A stretch of 64,000 bases of DNA, taken from assembly GCF_004342425.1 (NCBI RefSeq), contig NZ_SLWQ01000001.1, forward strand, positions 458,252 through 522,251. The letters run 5' to 3'. A program made the translations under genes and the position numbers. Source of the DNA: Dokdonella fugitiva (lineage in GTDB: Bacteria > Pseudomonadota > Gammaproteobacteria > Xanthomonadales > Rhodanobacteraceae). This document shows positions 46,000 to 55,401 of the stretch, piece after piece. Below the pieces are notes generated by a model. It did not search any database, was not told where the DNA came from, and saw nothing but the letters and a program-made list of their open reading frames with translations. Position 1 is the stretch's first letter. Each line of letters starts with the position of its first letter.

Positions 46000-47595
46000 A
46001 TGCATCTTGAGTATTACGGCCTGCGCGAGCCGCCGTTCTCGATCACCCCGGACCCCCGCTACGTGTTCCTGTCCGAACGGCACCGGGACGCGCTGGCGCA
46101 CCTGCTCTACGGCATTGGCAAGGGTGGCAGCGGCGGCTTCGTCCAGCTGACCGGCGAGGTCGGCACGGGCAAGACGACCCTGTGCCGCCTGCTGCTCGAG
46201 CAGTTGCCCGAGAACACGCGCATCGCGCTCGTGCTCAACCCGAAGCTGTCGCCGGTCGAGCTCGTCGAGACCGTCTGCGAGGAGCTGAAGCTGCCGATCG
46301 AGGGCAAGCGTGGCAGCCTCAAGGCGCTCACCGACACGCTGAATGCGTTCCTGCTCGACGCCTATGCGCAGGGCCTGCGCGTCGTGCTGATCGTCGACGA
46401 GGCGCAGAACCTCTCGACCGAGTCGCTCGAACAGGTACGCCTGCTCACCAACCTCGAAACGCCGACGCAGAAGCTGCTGCAGATCATCCTGCTCGGCCAG
46501 CCGGAGCTGCGCGAGATGCTCGAGCGGCCGGAGCTGCGCCAGCTCGCCCAACGCATCACCGCGCGCTACCACCTGACGCCGCTCGATGCGGCGGAGACCG
46601 AGACGTACGTGCGCCATCGCATGGCCGTCGCCGGCTGCATGCGCATCCCGTTCTCGCGACTCGGCATGAAGGCGCTGTACCAGCGCTCGGGCGGCATCCC
46701 GCGCCTGGTCAACATCATCGCCGATCGCGCCCTCATGGCCGGTTATGCGCGCGAGCAGGACAGCATCGGCGAACGCCTCGTCGATCGCGCCGCGGACGAG
46801 ACGCTGCCGGGCCATGCGCGCTACTGGTTCCGCCGCTACGGCGCGTGGGCGACCGCCGCCCTGCTCGCCGTCGGCGCCGCCGCCGGCGCGTGGTGGTGGC
46901 AGCAACGGCCGGAGCCGCCGAAGTTCGTGCCGGCGCCGCCGACGACGGCGGCTCCGCCCGCCGTCGATGTCGAAGCGACCCGGCTCGAGGCGCGCCTGGC
47001 CGAGAAGCCCGAAACGGAACTCACCGCGTTCACGCAATTGCTCGCACGCTGGCAAGTCGATGCCGACTCGGTGTCGGTGCGCGAGGCGAGCCGGTGCGCG
47101 GCGCTCGTCGCGCCTGGCGTCGCCTGCCTGCGCGGCCGCGCGACGCTGGAACAGCTCGTACGCTTCGATCGCCCGTTGATCCTCCTGCTCGGCAAGGGCG
47201 ATCATCCCGCGCACGCCTTGCTGCAGGGCGTCGGCAAGCAGCACGTCCGACTCGATCTTGCCGGCGCGCGCTACGAACTCGCGCGCGATTCGCTGTCCAA
47301 GTTCTGGAACGGCGATTTCGTCGTGCTCTGGCGGCTGCCGGCGGACATTCCGGCGACGCTCGAGCGCGGCGCGAGCGGCAGCGGGGTCGCCTGGGCGACC
47401 GAGCGCCTGAAGACGTTCGACGGCGGCGCCGGTGCAGCCTCGCCGGCGACGTTCGATGCAGCCTTCGAGGAACGCGTGCGCAAGCTGCAGCAAGCCTATG
47501 GCATCAAGGCCGACGGAATCATCGGCCCGGAAACCCTGTTCGCGCTGTCGGCGCTGGACGACGCCGGGCCGCACCTGGCCCGCACCGTGGAATAA
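46000..47595 (+). CDS. gspA: ExeA/GspA-type AAA ATPase of type II secretion
   Basis: A 531-residue protein starting MHLEYYGLREPPFSITPDPR, the family hallmark. The AAA domain has Walker A GEVGTGKTT (about 52-60) and Walker B VVLIVDEAQN (about 128-137). One membrane helix follows at about 282-300 (WATAALLAVGAAAGAWWW), then a Pro/Ala linker and a periplasmic part with a C39-like region and a C-terminal peptidoglycan-binding domain (KLQQAYGIKADGIIGPETL). GspA with GspB opens peptidoglycan and helps place the GspD secretin. No other gsp genes are in the window. It is 30 bp before gspB. Confidence 0.92.
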   Translation: MHLEYYGLREPPFSITPDPRYVFLSERHRDALAHLLYGIGKGGSGGFVQLTGEVGTGKTTLCRLLLEQLPENTRIALVLNPKLSPVELVETVCEELKLPIEGKRGSLKALTDTLNAFLLDAYAQGLRVVLIVDEAQNLSTESLEQVRLLTNLETPTQKLLQIILLGQPELREMLERPELRQLAQRITARYHLTPLDAAETETYVRHRMAVAGCMRIPFSRLGMKALYQRSGGIPRLVNIIADRALMAGYAREQDSIGERLVDRAADETLPGHARYWFRRYGAWATAALLAVGAAAGAWWWQQRPEPPKFVPAPPTTAAPPAVDVEATRLEARLAEKPETELTAFTQLLARWQVDADSVSVREASRCAALVAPGVACLRGRATLEQLVRFDRPLILLLGKGDHPAHALLQGVGKQHVRLDLAGARYELARDSLSKFWNGDFVVLWRLPADIPATLERGASGSGVAWATERLKTFDGGAGAASPATFDAAFEERVRKLQQAYGIKADGIIGPETLFALSALDDAGPHLARTVE

Positions 47596-47625
47596 CCTGC
47601 AACGCGAACGCAGCCGGAACCCCTC

Positions 47626-48510
47626 ATGTCGTTGATCCTCGAAGCCCTGAAGAAGTCCGAACAGCAGCGTCGCCTCGGCGAGATGCCGACGCTCGGCACG
47701 CCCGCGCCGCAAAGCCGGCGACGCCGCAGCCTGCTGCCCCTGCTCGCCGGCCTCATCGTGCTCGCACTCGGTGCCGGCTGGTGGTTCGTACGCACGCCCC
47801 CGGGCCCGCCCGTCGACGAGGCGCAGCCGGTGAGCGCGGCGCCGGCGCCCGAGGCGAAGGCAATCCCGCCGACCGCGCCCGCACGCGTCGCGCGCCCGGA
47901 ACCCAAGCCCGCGCCGCCGGCGAAGGCGCCGCCGGCGTCCGCTGCCGCGGTCCTCACGCCGATGCCGACGAAAGACCGCCCGGGTGTCGCGAACCCGCCG
48001 CCGAACGCGGCGCTCGTCGGCACGCCGGGGACGGCCAAGCCGCCTGCACCGGCGCCGGCCGCGCCCGCGCCTGCCGCGACGCCGAAGGCGGGGGCGAAGA
48101 CGGACGCGACGGTCGGCGTGAAGACGCCGGCGCCAGCGCCGGCCAAGCCCGCGGCCGACACGGCGAACGCGCCGGCCAAACCCACGCCGCCCGCCGGCGC
48201 GAAGCCGGCACCGCCGGCGACGACGGCGAACGTGCCCGCGACGCAGGCCGCGCCGGCCAAGCCCGCTGCACCACCGCTGCCGAGCGTGTGGGAGCTGCCC
48301 TACGGCACGCGCAAGGAATTGCCCGACCTCAAGCTGACCATGCACGTCTATTCGGACGTCCCGGCCGAGCGCTTCATCGTGCTCGAAGGCGAGCGCCACG
48401 TCGAAGGCGACGATCTCGGCAACGGCGTCGTGCTGCACGAGATCAGTGCCGACGGCATGGTGCTCGACTTCAAGGGCCAGCGTTTCCTGTACCCGCGCGA
48501 CGGACGCTGA
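47626..48510 (+). CDS. gspB: GspB-like type II secretion accessory protein
   Basis: A 294-residue inner-membrane protein: MSLILEALKKSEQQRRLGEM at the N-terminus, the signature of GspB/ExeB, then a single helix LLPLLAGLIVLALGAGWWF. A long Pro/Ala/Lys linker (residues about 60-215) spans the periplasm to a C-terminal GspB domain (LPYGTRKELPDLKLTMHVYS and ERFIVLEGERHVEGDDLGNG). It partners GspA. Linker length and Pro content are high but usual for periplasm-spanning secretion proteins. Confidence 0.9.
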   Translation: MSLILEALKKSEQQRRLGEMPTLGTPAPQSRRRRSLLPLLAGLIVLALGAGWWFVRTPPGPPVDEAQPVSAAPAPEAKAIPPTAPARVARPEPKPAPPAKAPPASAAAVLTPMPTKDRPGVANPPPNAALVGTPGTAKPPAPAPAAPAPAATPKAGAKTDATVGVKTPAPAPAKPAADTANAPAKPTPPAGAKPAPPATTANVPATQAAPAKPAAPPLPSVWELPYGTRKELPDLKLTMHVYSDVPAERFIVLEGERHVEGDDLGNGVVLHEISADGMVLDFKGQRFLYPRDGR

Positions 48511-48527
48511 CGCAGGCGACGCCCGGC

Positions 48528-49211
48528 ATGTTCGTCTACCTGCCGAGTTCGCGCCGCACCGGGCCTCCATGGGCGACCCTGCTGATCGTCGCCGCCTGCG
48601 TGGCGACCTTCCTCTGGCTGGTGACCCTGCCGCCGGGCGAGCGCCTCGCGACGCTGTCGCGCTGGGGCACGGTGCCCTCGACCCTGCTCGATCCGCTTGC
48701 ACCGTGGTGGCAGCAGTTGCTCGAGCTGCGTGCGGCGCGCCTCGTCACGGCGATCTTCATCCATGCCGACTGGCTGCACCTGACCGGCAACCTGCTGTTC
48801 CTCGTCGTGTTCGGCGTGTCGGCCGAACGCGCGCTCGGATCGCCGCGCTTCCTCGCGATGTTCGTCACCGGCGGCGCGCTCGCCAACCTCGTCGGCGCCC
48901 TCACCCTGGCCGGCACGAGCGCGCCGATCGTCGGCTCGAGCGGCGCCGTGTCGGCGGTGGTCGGCGCCTACCTCGCGTTGTTCCCGCGCGCGCGCCTCGG
49001 CCTCGTGCTGCCGCTCGGCGTGTTCCTCGAATTCGTGCGCATCCCTGCACCGTTGCTGATCGGGTTCTGGGCGGCGCTGCAACTGCTGTTCACCTACGTC
49101 GGCCCGGCGTTCGGCGCGGTGGCCTGGTGGACGCACATCGCAGGCTTCGTGATCGGCATCCTGCTCGCGCTGCTGTCGCGGCCGGCGATTGCGCGGAGGT
49201 TGCGGAATTAG
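48528..49211 (+). CDS. Rhomboid family intramembrane serine protease
   Basis: A 227-residue six-helix protease that cuts within the membrane. Active-site residues are visible: Ser138 in GSSGAVSAV (GxSG motif) and His203 in WWTHIAGFVIG, with the HADWLHLTGNLLFLVVFG loop between helices 2 and 3 contributing Asn. ATG at 48528 follows gspB by 17 bp, so it is likely in the same transcript. The substrate is unknown. Confidence 0.92.
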   Translation: MFVYLPSSRRTGPPWATLLIVAACVATFLWLVTLPPGERLATLSRWGTVPSTLLDPLAPWWQQLLELRAARLVTAIFIHADWLHLTGNLLFLVVFGVSAERALGSPRFLAMFVTGGALANLVGALTLAGTSAPIVGSSGAVSAVVGAYLALFPRARLGLVLPLGVFLEFVRIPAPLLIGFWAALQLLFTYVGPAFGAVAWWTHIAGFVIGILLALLSRPAIARRLRN

Positions 49212-49353
49212 TCGATGCCGGGGAAAAGGCCTCCTGCCCCGTCCCCGGCTCGGCCATCGATGGATCACTGGATGATGGCGGGAACGCATGCCTGCCATTC
49301 CCGGCCCGGCGACGACGCCGTGCGATGTCTCGCGCGGAAGCTACAATCGCCGC

Positions 49354-49680
49354 ATGCGCAAGACGAAACTTTACAAGGTCAGCTTCCTGTCGCAGGGCAA
49401 GAGCATCGAGCTCTATGCCCGCCACGTCGCGTCGAGCCACCTCTGGGGCTTCACCGAGGTCGGCGAACTCGTGTTCGACACGCCCGGCGAAGCCCTCGTC
49501 GTCGACCCGAGCGAGGAGCGCCTGCGTGAGGAATTCAAGGACACGACCATGCTGCACGTGCCGATGCACGCGATCGTGCGCATCGAGGAAGTCGCGCGCC
49601 GCGGCGTCGCCGCGATCCGCGACGCCGCGAGCGGCGACAAGATCATGCCGTTCCCGCTCGCGCCGCCGCGCGCGAAATAG
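49354..49680 (+). CDS. DUF1820 family protein
   Basis: A 108-residue cytosolic protein: MRKTKLYKVSFLSQGKSIEL, ARHVASSHLWGFTEVGELVF and VDPSEERLREEFKDTTMLHV match DUF1820, a small family in gammaproteobacteria of unknown function. The spacer before it (142 bp) holds no clear feature. It converges on the DUF3144 gene with 18 bp between. Confidence 0.9.
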   Translation: MRKTKLYKVSFLSQGKSIELYARHVASSHLWGFTEVGELVFDTPGEALVVDPSEERLREEFKDTTMLHVPMHAIVRIEEVARRGVAAIRDAASGDKIMPFPLAPPRAK

Positions 49681-49698
49681 CGGCGCGCGGCGGACGGC

Positions 49699-49974
49699 TC
49701 AGGCGTCCGGCTGCAACACGCCGAAGCTGCGCAGGTTCTCGCGAAACATCGCCTCGTATTCGGCGCGGAACGCGACGGTCGCCTCGTCGGGCGTCTGCTG
49801 CAGCAGCTGGCTGCGGTTGACCCACTGGAACGCGTTGAAGCGCGCGGCGGCGAACAGGATCGCCGCGCTCACGCGCGATTGCGGGAAGCGCTGGCCGAAT
49901 TCGTTGGCCTGCGCGACGAAGCGGTCGACCAGTTCGAAGAACTGGTCCTCGGTGATGTCCTGCGGGGTGTTCAT
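49699..49974 (-). CDS. DUF3144 family protein
   Basis: A 91-residue helical protein: MNTPQDITEDQFFELVDRFV, AQANEFGQRFPQSRVSAAIL and AARFNAFQWVN match DUF3144. Cytosolic; function unknown. It follows lepB by 45 bp on the same strand and may be the last gene of that run. Confidence 0.88.
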   Translation of the reverse strand: MNTPQDITEDQFFELVDRFVAQANEFGQRFPQSRVSAAILFAAARFNAFQWVNRSQLLQQTPDEATVAFRAEYEAMFRENLRSFGVLQPDA

Positions 49975-50019
49975 CGCGACTCCGGTGCGTGGGCCGCGTA
50001 TGGTCCGCCGCCGCCGGCG

Positions 50020-50688
50020 TCAATGCAATGCCGCGCCGAACCGCGCGAAGCGCGGCTGCCAGTGGTCGACGATATCGGCCGAGACGAGGATGCGTTCGGC
50101 CCGCGCGATGAGCTTCGCGCGCGGCACGAAGCCGATGTAGCGCGAGTCCTCGCTGTTGTCGCGGTTGTCGCCGAGCATGAGGTACTGGTCGGCGGGCACG
50201 GTGACCGGACCGAAACTCGACCGCGCGGCACTGCCGGGCAGCCACTGCACGACGCGCTCGGAACCCGCGACGGCCTCGCGTTCGCGTTCGGCGGCGATGC
50301 CGTGCTGGCCGGGATGTGCGGGCGATTCGCGTCCGAGCGACTCGTAACGCGCTTCCTCGCCGTTGACGAGCAGGCGGTTTTCGCGCATCTCGACCGTGTC
50401 GCCCGGCAGCGCGACGATGCGCTTGATCAGGCGCGTGCCGTCCCGTGGCGAGGAGAACGTGACGATGTCGCCGCGGCGCGGATCGCCGAGGCGCGCGAGC
50501 ACCGTGTCGGAGAACGGCAGGCGCACGTCGTAGGCGAGCCGGTTCACGAGCACGACGTCGCCTTCGAGGATGGTCGGGCGCATCGATGCGGTCGGCACCG
50601 GGTTCCAGTCGGCGACCGCGCTGCGGAACACGCCGAGCAGGAGCAGGAACGCGATGATGCGGCGGTTCGCGTGCAGCCAGTTCTTCAT
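50020..50688 (-). CDS. lepB: Signal peptidase I
   Basis: A 222-residue membrane protease that removes Sec and Tat signal peptides. The dyad is Ser35 in VPTASMRPT and Lys89 in GTRLIKRIVALPGD; the box E region ends in YLMLGDNRDNSEDSRYIGF. Only one N-terminal helix is present (ANRRIIAFLLLLGVFRSAV), unlike the two of E. coli. GGAGA upstream favours the ATG at 50688 over one at 50703. It lies away from the usual lepA-rnc-era cluster, so this may be a second, paralogous copy. It is 27 bp after the small membrane protein gene. Confidence 0.93.
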   Translation of the reverse strand: MKNWLHANRRIIAFLLLLGVFRSAVADWNPVPTASMRPTILEGDVVLVNRLAYDVRLPFSDTVLARLGDPRRGDIVTFSSPRDGTRLIKRIVALPGDTVEMRENRLLVNGEEARYESLGRESPAHPGQHGIAAEREREAVAGSERVVQWLPGSAARSSFGPVTVPADQYLMLGDNRDNSEDSRYIGFVPRAKLIARAERILVSADIVDHWQPRFARFGAALH

Positions 50689-50715
50689 GGCATTTCTCTC
50701 CATGGATGTTTCACG

Positions 50716-51036
50716 TCAAGTGAGATCGGAGAACACGATGCGTACCACGAACCACGCAACGAACGCGATCTGCAGCACCCCGCAGCCCATCGCGAGCAGG
50801 GCACGGGCCGGCCATGCGCGCGCTCGCATGCACGCACGGACCGCAAGCGGGAGCGCAAACACCTGCAGCAGCGAGAAAACGAGGAGCAACGAGAAAAACG
50901 CAATGACGAACAGCGGCCCGGCCTTGCCGCCGCCGAACAAGAGCAGCAGCAGGGCGGCCGTCGCCGCGAGTGGAATTCGCACGAGCCACAGGTAAGGAAA
51001 CGCGGCCGGGGCAGCGTCGCCGTCCGCCGTCGTCAA
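50716..51036 (-). CDS. Small membrane protein, unknown
   Basis: A 106-residue protein with three hydrophobic segments (WLVRIPLAATAALLLLLFGG, GPLFVIAFFSLLLVFSLLQV and LLAMGCGVLQIAFVAWFVVR). The start is taken as TTG at 51036, which overlaps the ctp stop (TTGA) in the manner of coupled genes; no upstream ATG exists. It lies between ctp and lepB on one strand. I do not recognise the family. Position suggests an envelope role, but nothing more can be said. Confidence 0.62.
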   Translation of the reverse strand: MTTADGDAAPAAFPYLWLVRIPLAATAALLLLLFGGGKAGPLFVIAFFSLLLVFSLLQVFALPLAVRACMRARAWPARALLAMGCGVLQIAFVAWFVVRIVFSDLT

Positions 51037-52403
51037 CCCTTGCCGGGCGCGGCCGCTGCATGCGGCGCCCGCAACGCAAGCGCCTTCAGCGCGTTGAGCG
51101 CCTCGTTGAGCGCGTAGTCCCGCTGCAGGTCGCGGTCGGCCGCCGGCGGCGTCTCGACCGCGTTGCCCTCGTTCGCGCCCTTGAGGTGGTTGCGCAGGTC
51201 GCGCTCGCCGACGATCGGCGAAGGATCGCTGTCGCGCTCGCTCAGCGCGAGGTCGGCGAGCGCGATGTCCGGCTGGATGCCCGCGGCCTGGATCGAGATG
51301 CCGCTCGGCGTGTAGTAGCGCGCCGTGGTCAGCTTGACCGCATGTTCGGCGTCGAGCGGCAACACGGTCTGCACCGAGCCCTTGCCGAACGTGCGCCGGC
51401 CCATGAGCAGCGCGCGGTGGTTGTCCTTCAATGCGCCGGCGACGATTTCCGCCGCCGACGCGGTGCCGTTGTCGACGAGCACGACCATCGGCGCGCCCGC
51501 GAGCAGGTCGCCCGGCGTCGCGCGGAACGTCATCTCCGAATCCTTGATGCGGCCGCGCGTGCTGACGATCACGCCGCCCTCGAGGAATTCGTCGCCGACC
51601 TCGATCGCCGCGGTGAGCAGGCCGCCCGGATTGCTTCGCAGGTCGAGCACCGCGCCGCGCAATGGCGCCTTGTTCTCGGCCGCGAGCCGTTCGATGCGCT
51701 TGCGCAGCTGCGCGCCGGTCTCGGCCTGGAACTGGCTCACGCGCAGGTACGCGTAGCCGGGCTCGAGCAGGCGGCCGCCCGCGCTCGCGACGCGGATCAC
51801 CTCGCGCTTGAGCGCGATGTCGACCGGCGTGGTCTGCTTCTCGTGCAGCACGCTGAGCGTGATCGGCGAACCGGGCTTGCCACGCAGTTGCGCGATCGCG
51901 CTGTCGACGTCGTCGGCCTGCACCGGCTTGCCGTCGATGCGCACGATCGTGTCGCCGGCCTTGATGCCGGCGCGTTCGGCCGGCGAGTCGTCGATCGGCG
52001 CGATGACCTTGAGGCTGCCGTCGACCTGCAGTACCTCGATGCCGAGGCCGGCATAGCTGCCGGTGGTGTCCTCGGTGAGATCCTCCATCTGTTCCTTGCC
52101 GAGGTATTCGCTGTGCGGGTCGAGCCCGCCGAGGAGGCCGCGGATCGCCGCCTGCATGAGGCGATGGTCGTCGACGTCGTCGACGTACGCCTGCTTGACG
52201 AGGCTGTAGACCGCGGTGAACGCACGGATGTCGCCGAGGTCGAGCGGCGCGCTCTTCGGCGGAGCGGCCGGCGCCACCGGCGCCTGGGCGTCGATCGGCG
52301 CCTTCACATCGGCGGGCGCACTCGCGCCGCCGGGCGGCTCGTCGGCGAACACGGGCGCGACGGCGCACAGGAACAGGGAAGAAAGCAGCAGACGCTGGAC
52401 CAT
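51033..52403 (-). CDS. C-terminal processing peptidase (S41, Ctp/Prc family)
   Basis: A 456-residue exported protease starting MVQRLLLSSLFLCAVAPVFA at 52403; the longer frame upstream has no signal. A PDZ domain (SLKVIAPIDDSPAERAGIKA, then GDTIVRIDGKPV) is followed by the S41 core with Ser316 in DNGTASAAEIVAGAL and Lys341 in TFGKGSVQTV, the Ser-Lys dyad. It cuts proteins near the C-terminus in the periplasm. The gpmI-envC-ctp order is shared with Pseudomonas and relatives. Ctp proteases often need a lipoprotein adaptor; none is evident here. Confidence 0.94.
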   Translation of the reverse strand: MVQRLLLSSLFLCAVAPVFADEPPGGASAPADVKAPIDAQAPVAPAAPPKSAPLDLGDIRAFTAVYSLVKQAYVDDVDDHRLMQAAIRGLLGGLDPHSEYLGKEQMEDLTEDTTGSYAGLGIEVLQVDGSLKVIAPIDDSPAERAGIKAGDTIVRIDGKPVQADDVDSAIAQLRGKPGSPITLSVLHEKQTTPVDIALKREVIRVASAGGRLLEPGYAYLRVSQFQAETGAQLRKRIERLAAENKAPLRGAVLDLRSNPGGLLTAAIEVGDEFLEGGVIVSTRGRIKDSEMTFRATPGDLLAGAPMVVLVDNGTASAAEIVAGALKDNHRALLMGRRTFGKGSVQTVLPLDAEHAVKLTTARYYTPSGISIQAAGIQPDIALADLALSERDSDPSPIVGERDLRNHLKGANEGNAVETPPAADRDLQRDYALNEALNALKALALRAPHAAAAPGKG

Positions 52404-52580
52404 CGGGCCGGACCTCGGGGTGGACGATGGCGCGGCCATCCGGTCGCTCCACCGCTGGAAACCTGCCGCCACGAACCCGAGCCGGTCCGCGGCGACCTGC
52501 GCACACGCGCCACGCGGGCAGTGTAGTCCCGCGACGCGGCGCGCGCGCTGCTATGACCGCGAATCCGGCGAAACGTTCAG

Positions 52581-53750
52581 CTAGCGCAGCCAGCCGCGCG
52601 GATCGACCGCCTTGCCTTTCGCGCGCAGTTCGAAATACAGGCCGGCCACCTTCTGGCCGCCGCTCGCGCCGCTCGTCGCGATCGTCTCGCCCGCATCGAC
52701 CCAGTCGCCGACGTCCTTGAGCAGGGTCTCGTTGCAACCGTACAGGCTGAGGTAGCCGTCACCGTGGTCGATGATCAGCATGAGGCCGTAGCCGCGCAGC
52801 CAGTCGGCGAACGCGACGCGACCGTGCGACACCGCGTGCACGGCGCTGCCGGTCTTCGCCGCGAGCAGCAGGCCGCTGCTGCGCCGGCCCGATTCGTCGG
52901 GCGCGCCGAACGGAGTCACGATCCTGCCCTGCAGGGGCCACGCGAGCCGGCCGCGCTGGCTCGCGAACGAGGCCGCGCCGGCGATCTGCTCGGGGATGTC
53001 GGCGAAGACGTCGCGCAGGCGTTCGAGCAGGCTGCCAAGCTCGGCCTCGTTGCGGCCGAGGGCGGCGATGCGCGCGGCCTGGTCCTTCATCTTCGCTTCG
53101 AGCTGGCCGAGCAGTTCGGCGCGCCCCGCGCGTTCGGCGTCGAGCTTCGCGCCCTCCTGCCGGCGCGCGTCGCGTGTCGCGGCGAGCTCGTCGGCCGCGT
53201 GGCGGATCTCTTCCTGCACGTCGGCGAGCCGCTGCAGGTCGGCGCGCAGGCGTTCGATCTGCTCGACCTGCGCGCGCTGGAAGTAGCGGTGGTAGGCGAG
53301 CACGCGCGAGATCGCCGCGACGTCGTCCTGCTGCAGCAGCAGCTTGAGCTCCTCGCCGCGGCCGAGCGCGTAGGCCGAACGCAGCAGGCCGCCGAGCGCC
53401 GCGCGCTGCTGCGCCAGCGTGCGATCGAGCTTCGCCTTGCCCGCGTCGAGTTCGTCCAGTCGTGCCTGTTGCGCGGCGACCTGGGTGTCGAGCGCCTGCA
53501 CGTCCCGCGCCACCGCGGCGAGCGCGAGTTCCTTGTCGCGCAGCGCACGCGCAGCCTCGTCGCGTTCGCCACCGGCGACGCGCTGCTGTTCGGCGAGCTG
53601 CCTGAGTTCGGCGCGCACGGCGTCGAGCTTCTTCCTCGTTTCCTGCTCCTGCGCCGCCCGCTGTGCCTCGCCGGCGTCCTGCGCGCGCGCGGGGAAAGCG
53701 CAGGCGAGCACCGCCGCGAGGCAGCACAGCGCGGGCAGGTACCGCCGCAC
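52581..53750 (-). CDS. envC: Murein hydrolase activator EnvC
   Basis: A 389-residue periplasmic protein with a signal peptide ending ARAQ (GTG start at 53750). A long coiled coil (about 30-260) leads to a C-terminal LytM domain. The LytM metal site is degenerate: GLYFELRAKGKAVDP lacks the HxH, as in E. coli EnvC, which activates amidases AmiA/AmiB rather than cutting itself. It starts 4 bp after gpmI, so the two are coupled. Role: daughter cell separation. Confidence 0.93.
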   Translation of the reverse strand: MRRYLPALCCLAAVLACAFPARAQDAGEAQRAAQEQETRKKLDAVRAELRQLAEQQRVAGGERDEAARALRDKELALAAVARDVQALDTQVAAQQARLDELDAGKAKLDRTLAQQRAALGGLLRSAYALGRGEELKLLLQQDDVAAISRVLAYHRYFQRAQVEQIERLRADLQRLADVQEEIRHAADELAATRDARRQEGAKLDAERAGRAELLGQLEAKMKDQAARIAALGRNEAELGSLLERLRDVFADIPEQIAGAASFASQRGRLAWPLQGRIVTPFGAPDESGRRSSGLLLAAKTGSAVHAVSHGRVAFADWLRGYGLMLIIDHGDGYLSLYGCNETLLKDVGDWVDAGETIATSGASGGQKVAGLYFELRAKGKAVDPRGWLR

Positions 53751-53753
53751 GGC

Positions 53754-55289
53754 TCAGTCGAATTCGACGAGGTTGCGCCCGCTCATCTCGGGCGGTTGCG
53801 GCAGGCCCATGAGCGCGAGCACGCTCGGCGCGAGGTCGCGCAGGGCGCCGTGGCGCAGGCGCGCCTTGCGCCCGACGTAGACGAGCGGGACCGGGCCGAC
53901 GGTGTGCTGGGTGTGCGGCACGCCGTTCGCGTCGACCATCTGTTCGAGGTTGCCGTGGTCGGCGCTGACCAGCATCTCGCCGCCGGCCGCACGGATCGCC
54001 GGAACGAGGCGGCCGAGCGCGGCATCGACCGCTTCGGCGGCCTTGATCGCGGCCGCCTCGTCGCCCGTGTGGCCGACCATGTCGGGATTGGCGATGTTGC
54101 AGGCGATGAAGTCGTAGCGTCCCGAGCCGATCGCATCGACGAGGCGGTCGGTGAGCTCGGGGCAGCTCATCTCGGGCTTGAGGTCGTAGGTCGCGACCTT
54201 CGGGCTCGGCACGAGGATGCGATCCTCGCCTTCGAAGGGTTCCTCGCGCCCGCCGGAGAAGAAGAACGTGACATGCGCGTACTTCTCGGTCTCGGCGATG
54301 CGCAGCTGGCGCAGGCCCTGCGCGGCGAGGTATTCGCCGAGGGTGTTGTGCATCGACTGCGGCGGCCAGGCGATCGCGCTCGCTGCAAGGCCCTGCTCGT
54401 ATTCGGTCAGGGTCACGAACGCGGACAGGCGCGGTGCGTGCACGCGCGGGAAGCCGTCGAAGTCGGCGTCGACGAACGCATGCGAGAGTTCACGCGCACG
54501 GTCGGCACGGAAGTTCATGAACACGATCGCGTCGCCGTCGGCGACGCGCGCGCCGCCGTCGATGACGGTCGGCTTGACGAATTCGTCGTTCTCGCCGCGC
54601 GCGTAGGCGTCGTGCAAGGCGGTCGCGGCATCGATCGCGTGGTATTCGGCCACGGCTTCGGCGATCGCGCTCCAGGCGAGGCGCACGCGTTCCCAACGGT
54701 GGTCGCGGTCCATCGCGTAATAGCGACCGCTGACCGTCGCGATGCGCGTGTTGCCGAGCGCGGCGCACTTCGCGGCCAGCGCCTCGATGCTCGCGCCGGC
54801 GCTGCGCGGCGGCGTGTCGCGGCCGTCGAGGAACGCGTGGACGGCGACGCGCGCGACGCCACGGCGCGCGGCGAGGTCGAGCATCGCGAAGATGTGCCGT
54901 TCATGGCTGTGCACGCCGCCGGGCGAGAGCAGGCCGAAGACGTGCAGGGTGCCGCCGCCGAGTCGCGCCGCGTCGCAGGCGCCGACCAGCGCGGGATTGG
55001 CGTCGAACGAGCCGTCGGCAATCGCCGCGTCAATGCGCGTGAGGTCCTGGTAGACGATGCGGCCGGAGCCGATGTTCATGTGGCCGACTTCGGAATTGCC
55101 CATCTGGCCATCCGGCAGTCCGACGAATTCGCCATGGGTGTCGACCAGGGTGTGCGGGCACTCGGCGAGCAGGCGCCGCCAATTCGGGCAGTCGGCCTGG
55201 GCGATCGCATTGTGGGCCGTTTCGGCGCGATGGCCCCATCCGTCGAGGATCAGCAGCAGGATCGGCTTGGGTCGTGACACGTGGCACAT
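53754..55289 (-). CDS. gpmI: 2,3-bisphosphoglycerate-independent phosphoglycerate mutase
   Basis: A 511-residue Mn-dependent glycolytic enzyme swapping 3- and 2-phosphoglycerate. Signatures: LLLILDGWGHRAETAHNAIA, LPDGQMGNSEVGHMNIG (phosphoserine Ser66), FLDGRDTPPRSA, VSGRYYAMDRD, ACNIANPDMVGHTGD and SADHGNLEQM. Start is the ATG at 55289, or the GTG at 55280 (MSRPKPILL), which is closer to family length. First gene of the gpmI-envC-ctp run. Confidence 0.96.
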   Translation of the reverse strand: MCHVSRPKPILLLILDGWGHRAETAHNAIAQADCPNWRRLLAECPHTLVDTHGEFVGLPDGQMGNSEVGHMNIGSGRIVYQDLTRIDAAIADGSFDANPALVGACDAARLGGGTLHVFGLLSPGGVHSHERHIFAMLDLAARRGVARVAVHAFLDGRDTPPRSAGASIEALAAKCAALGNTRIATVSGRYYAMDRDHRWERVRLAWSAIAEAVAEYHAIDAATALHDAYARGENDEFVKPTVIDGGARVADGDAIVFMNFRADRARELSHAFVDADFDGFPRVHAPRLSAFVTLTEYEQGLAASAIAWPPQSMHNTLGEYLAAQGLRQLRIAETEKYAHVTFFFSGGREEPFEGEDRILVPSPKVATYDLKPEMSCPELTDRLVDAIGSGRYDFIACNIANPDMVGHTGDEAAAIKAAEAVDAALGRLVPAIRAAGGEMLVSADHGNLEQMVDANGVPHTQHTVGPVPLVYVGRKARLRHGALRDLAPSVLALMGLPQPPEMSGRNLVEFD

Positions 55290-55401
55290 TCCGTGGCGTA
55301 GGCAGGCGCCAATGCTAGCGGAACGACGCGCTGGACGGGGCTTTCAACCTTTCCGCGTGCCGGCGCATCCAAGCTGCCGACGTACCCGACCGGAGACCGC
55401 C

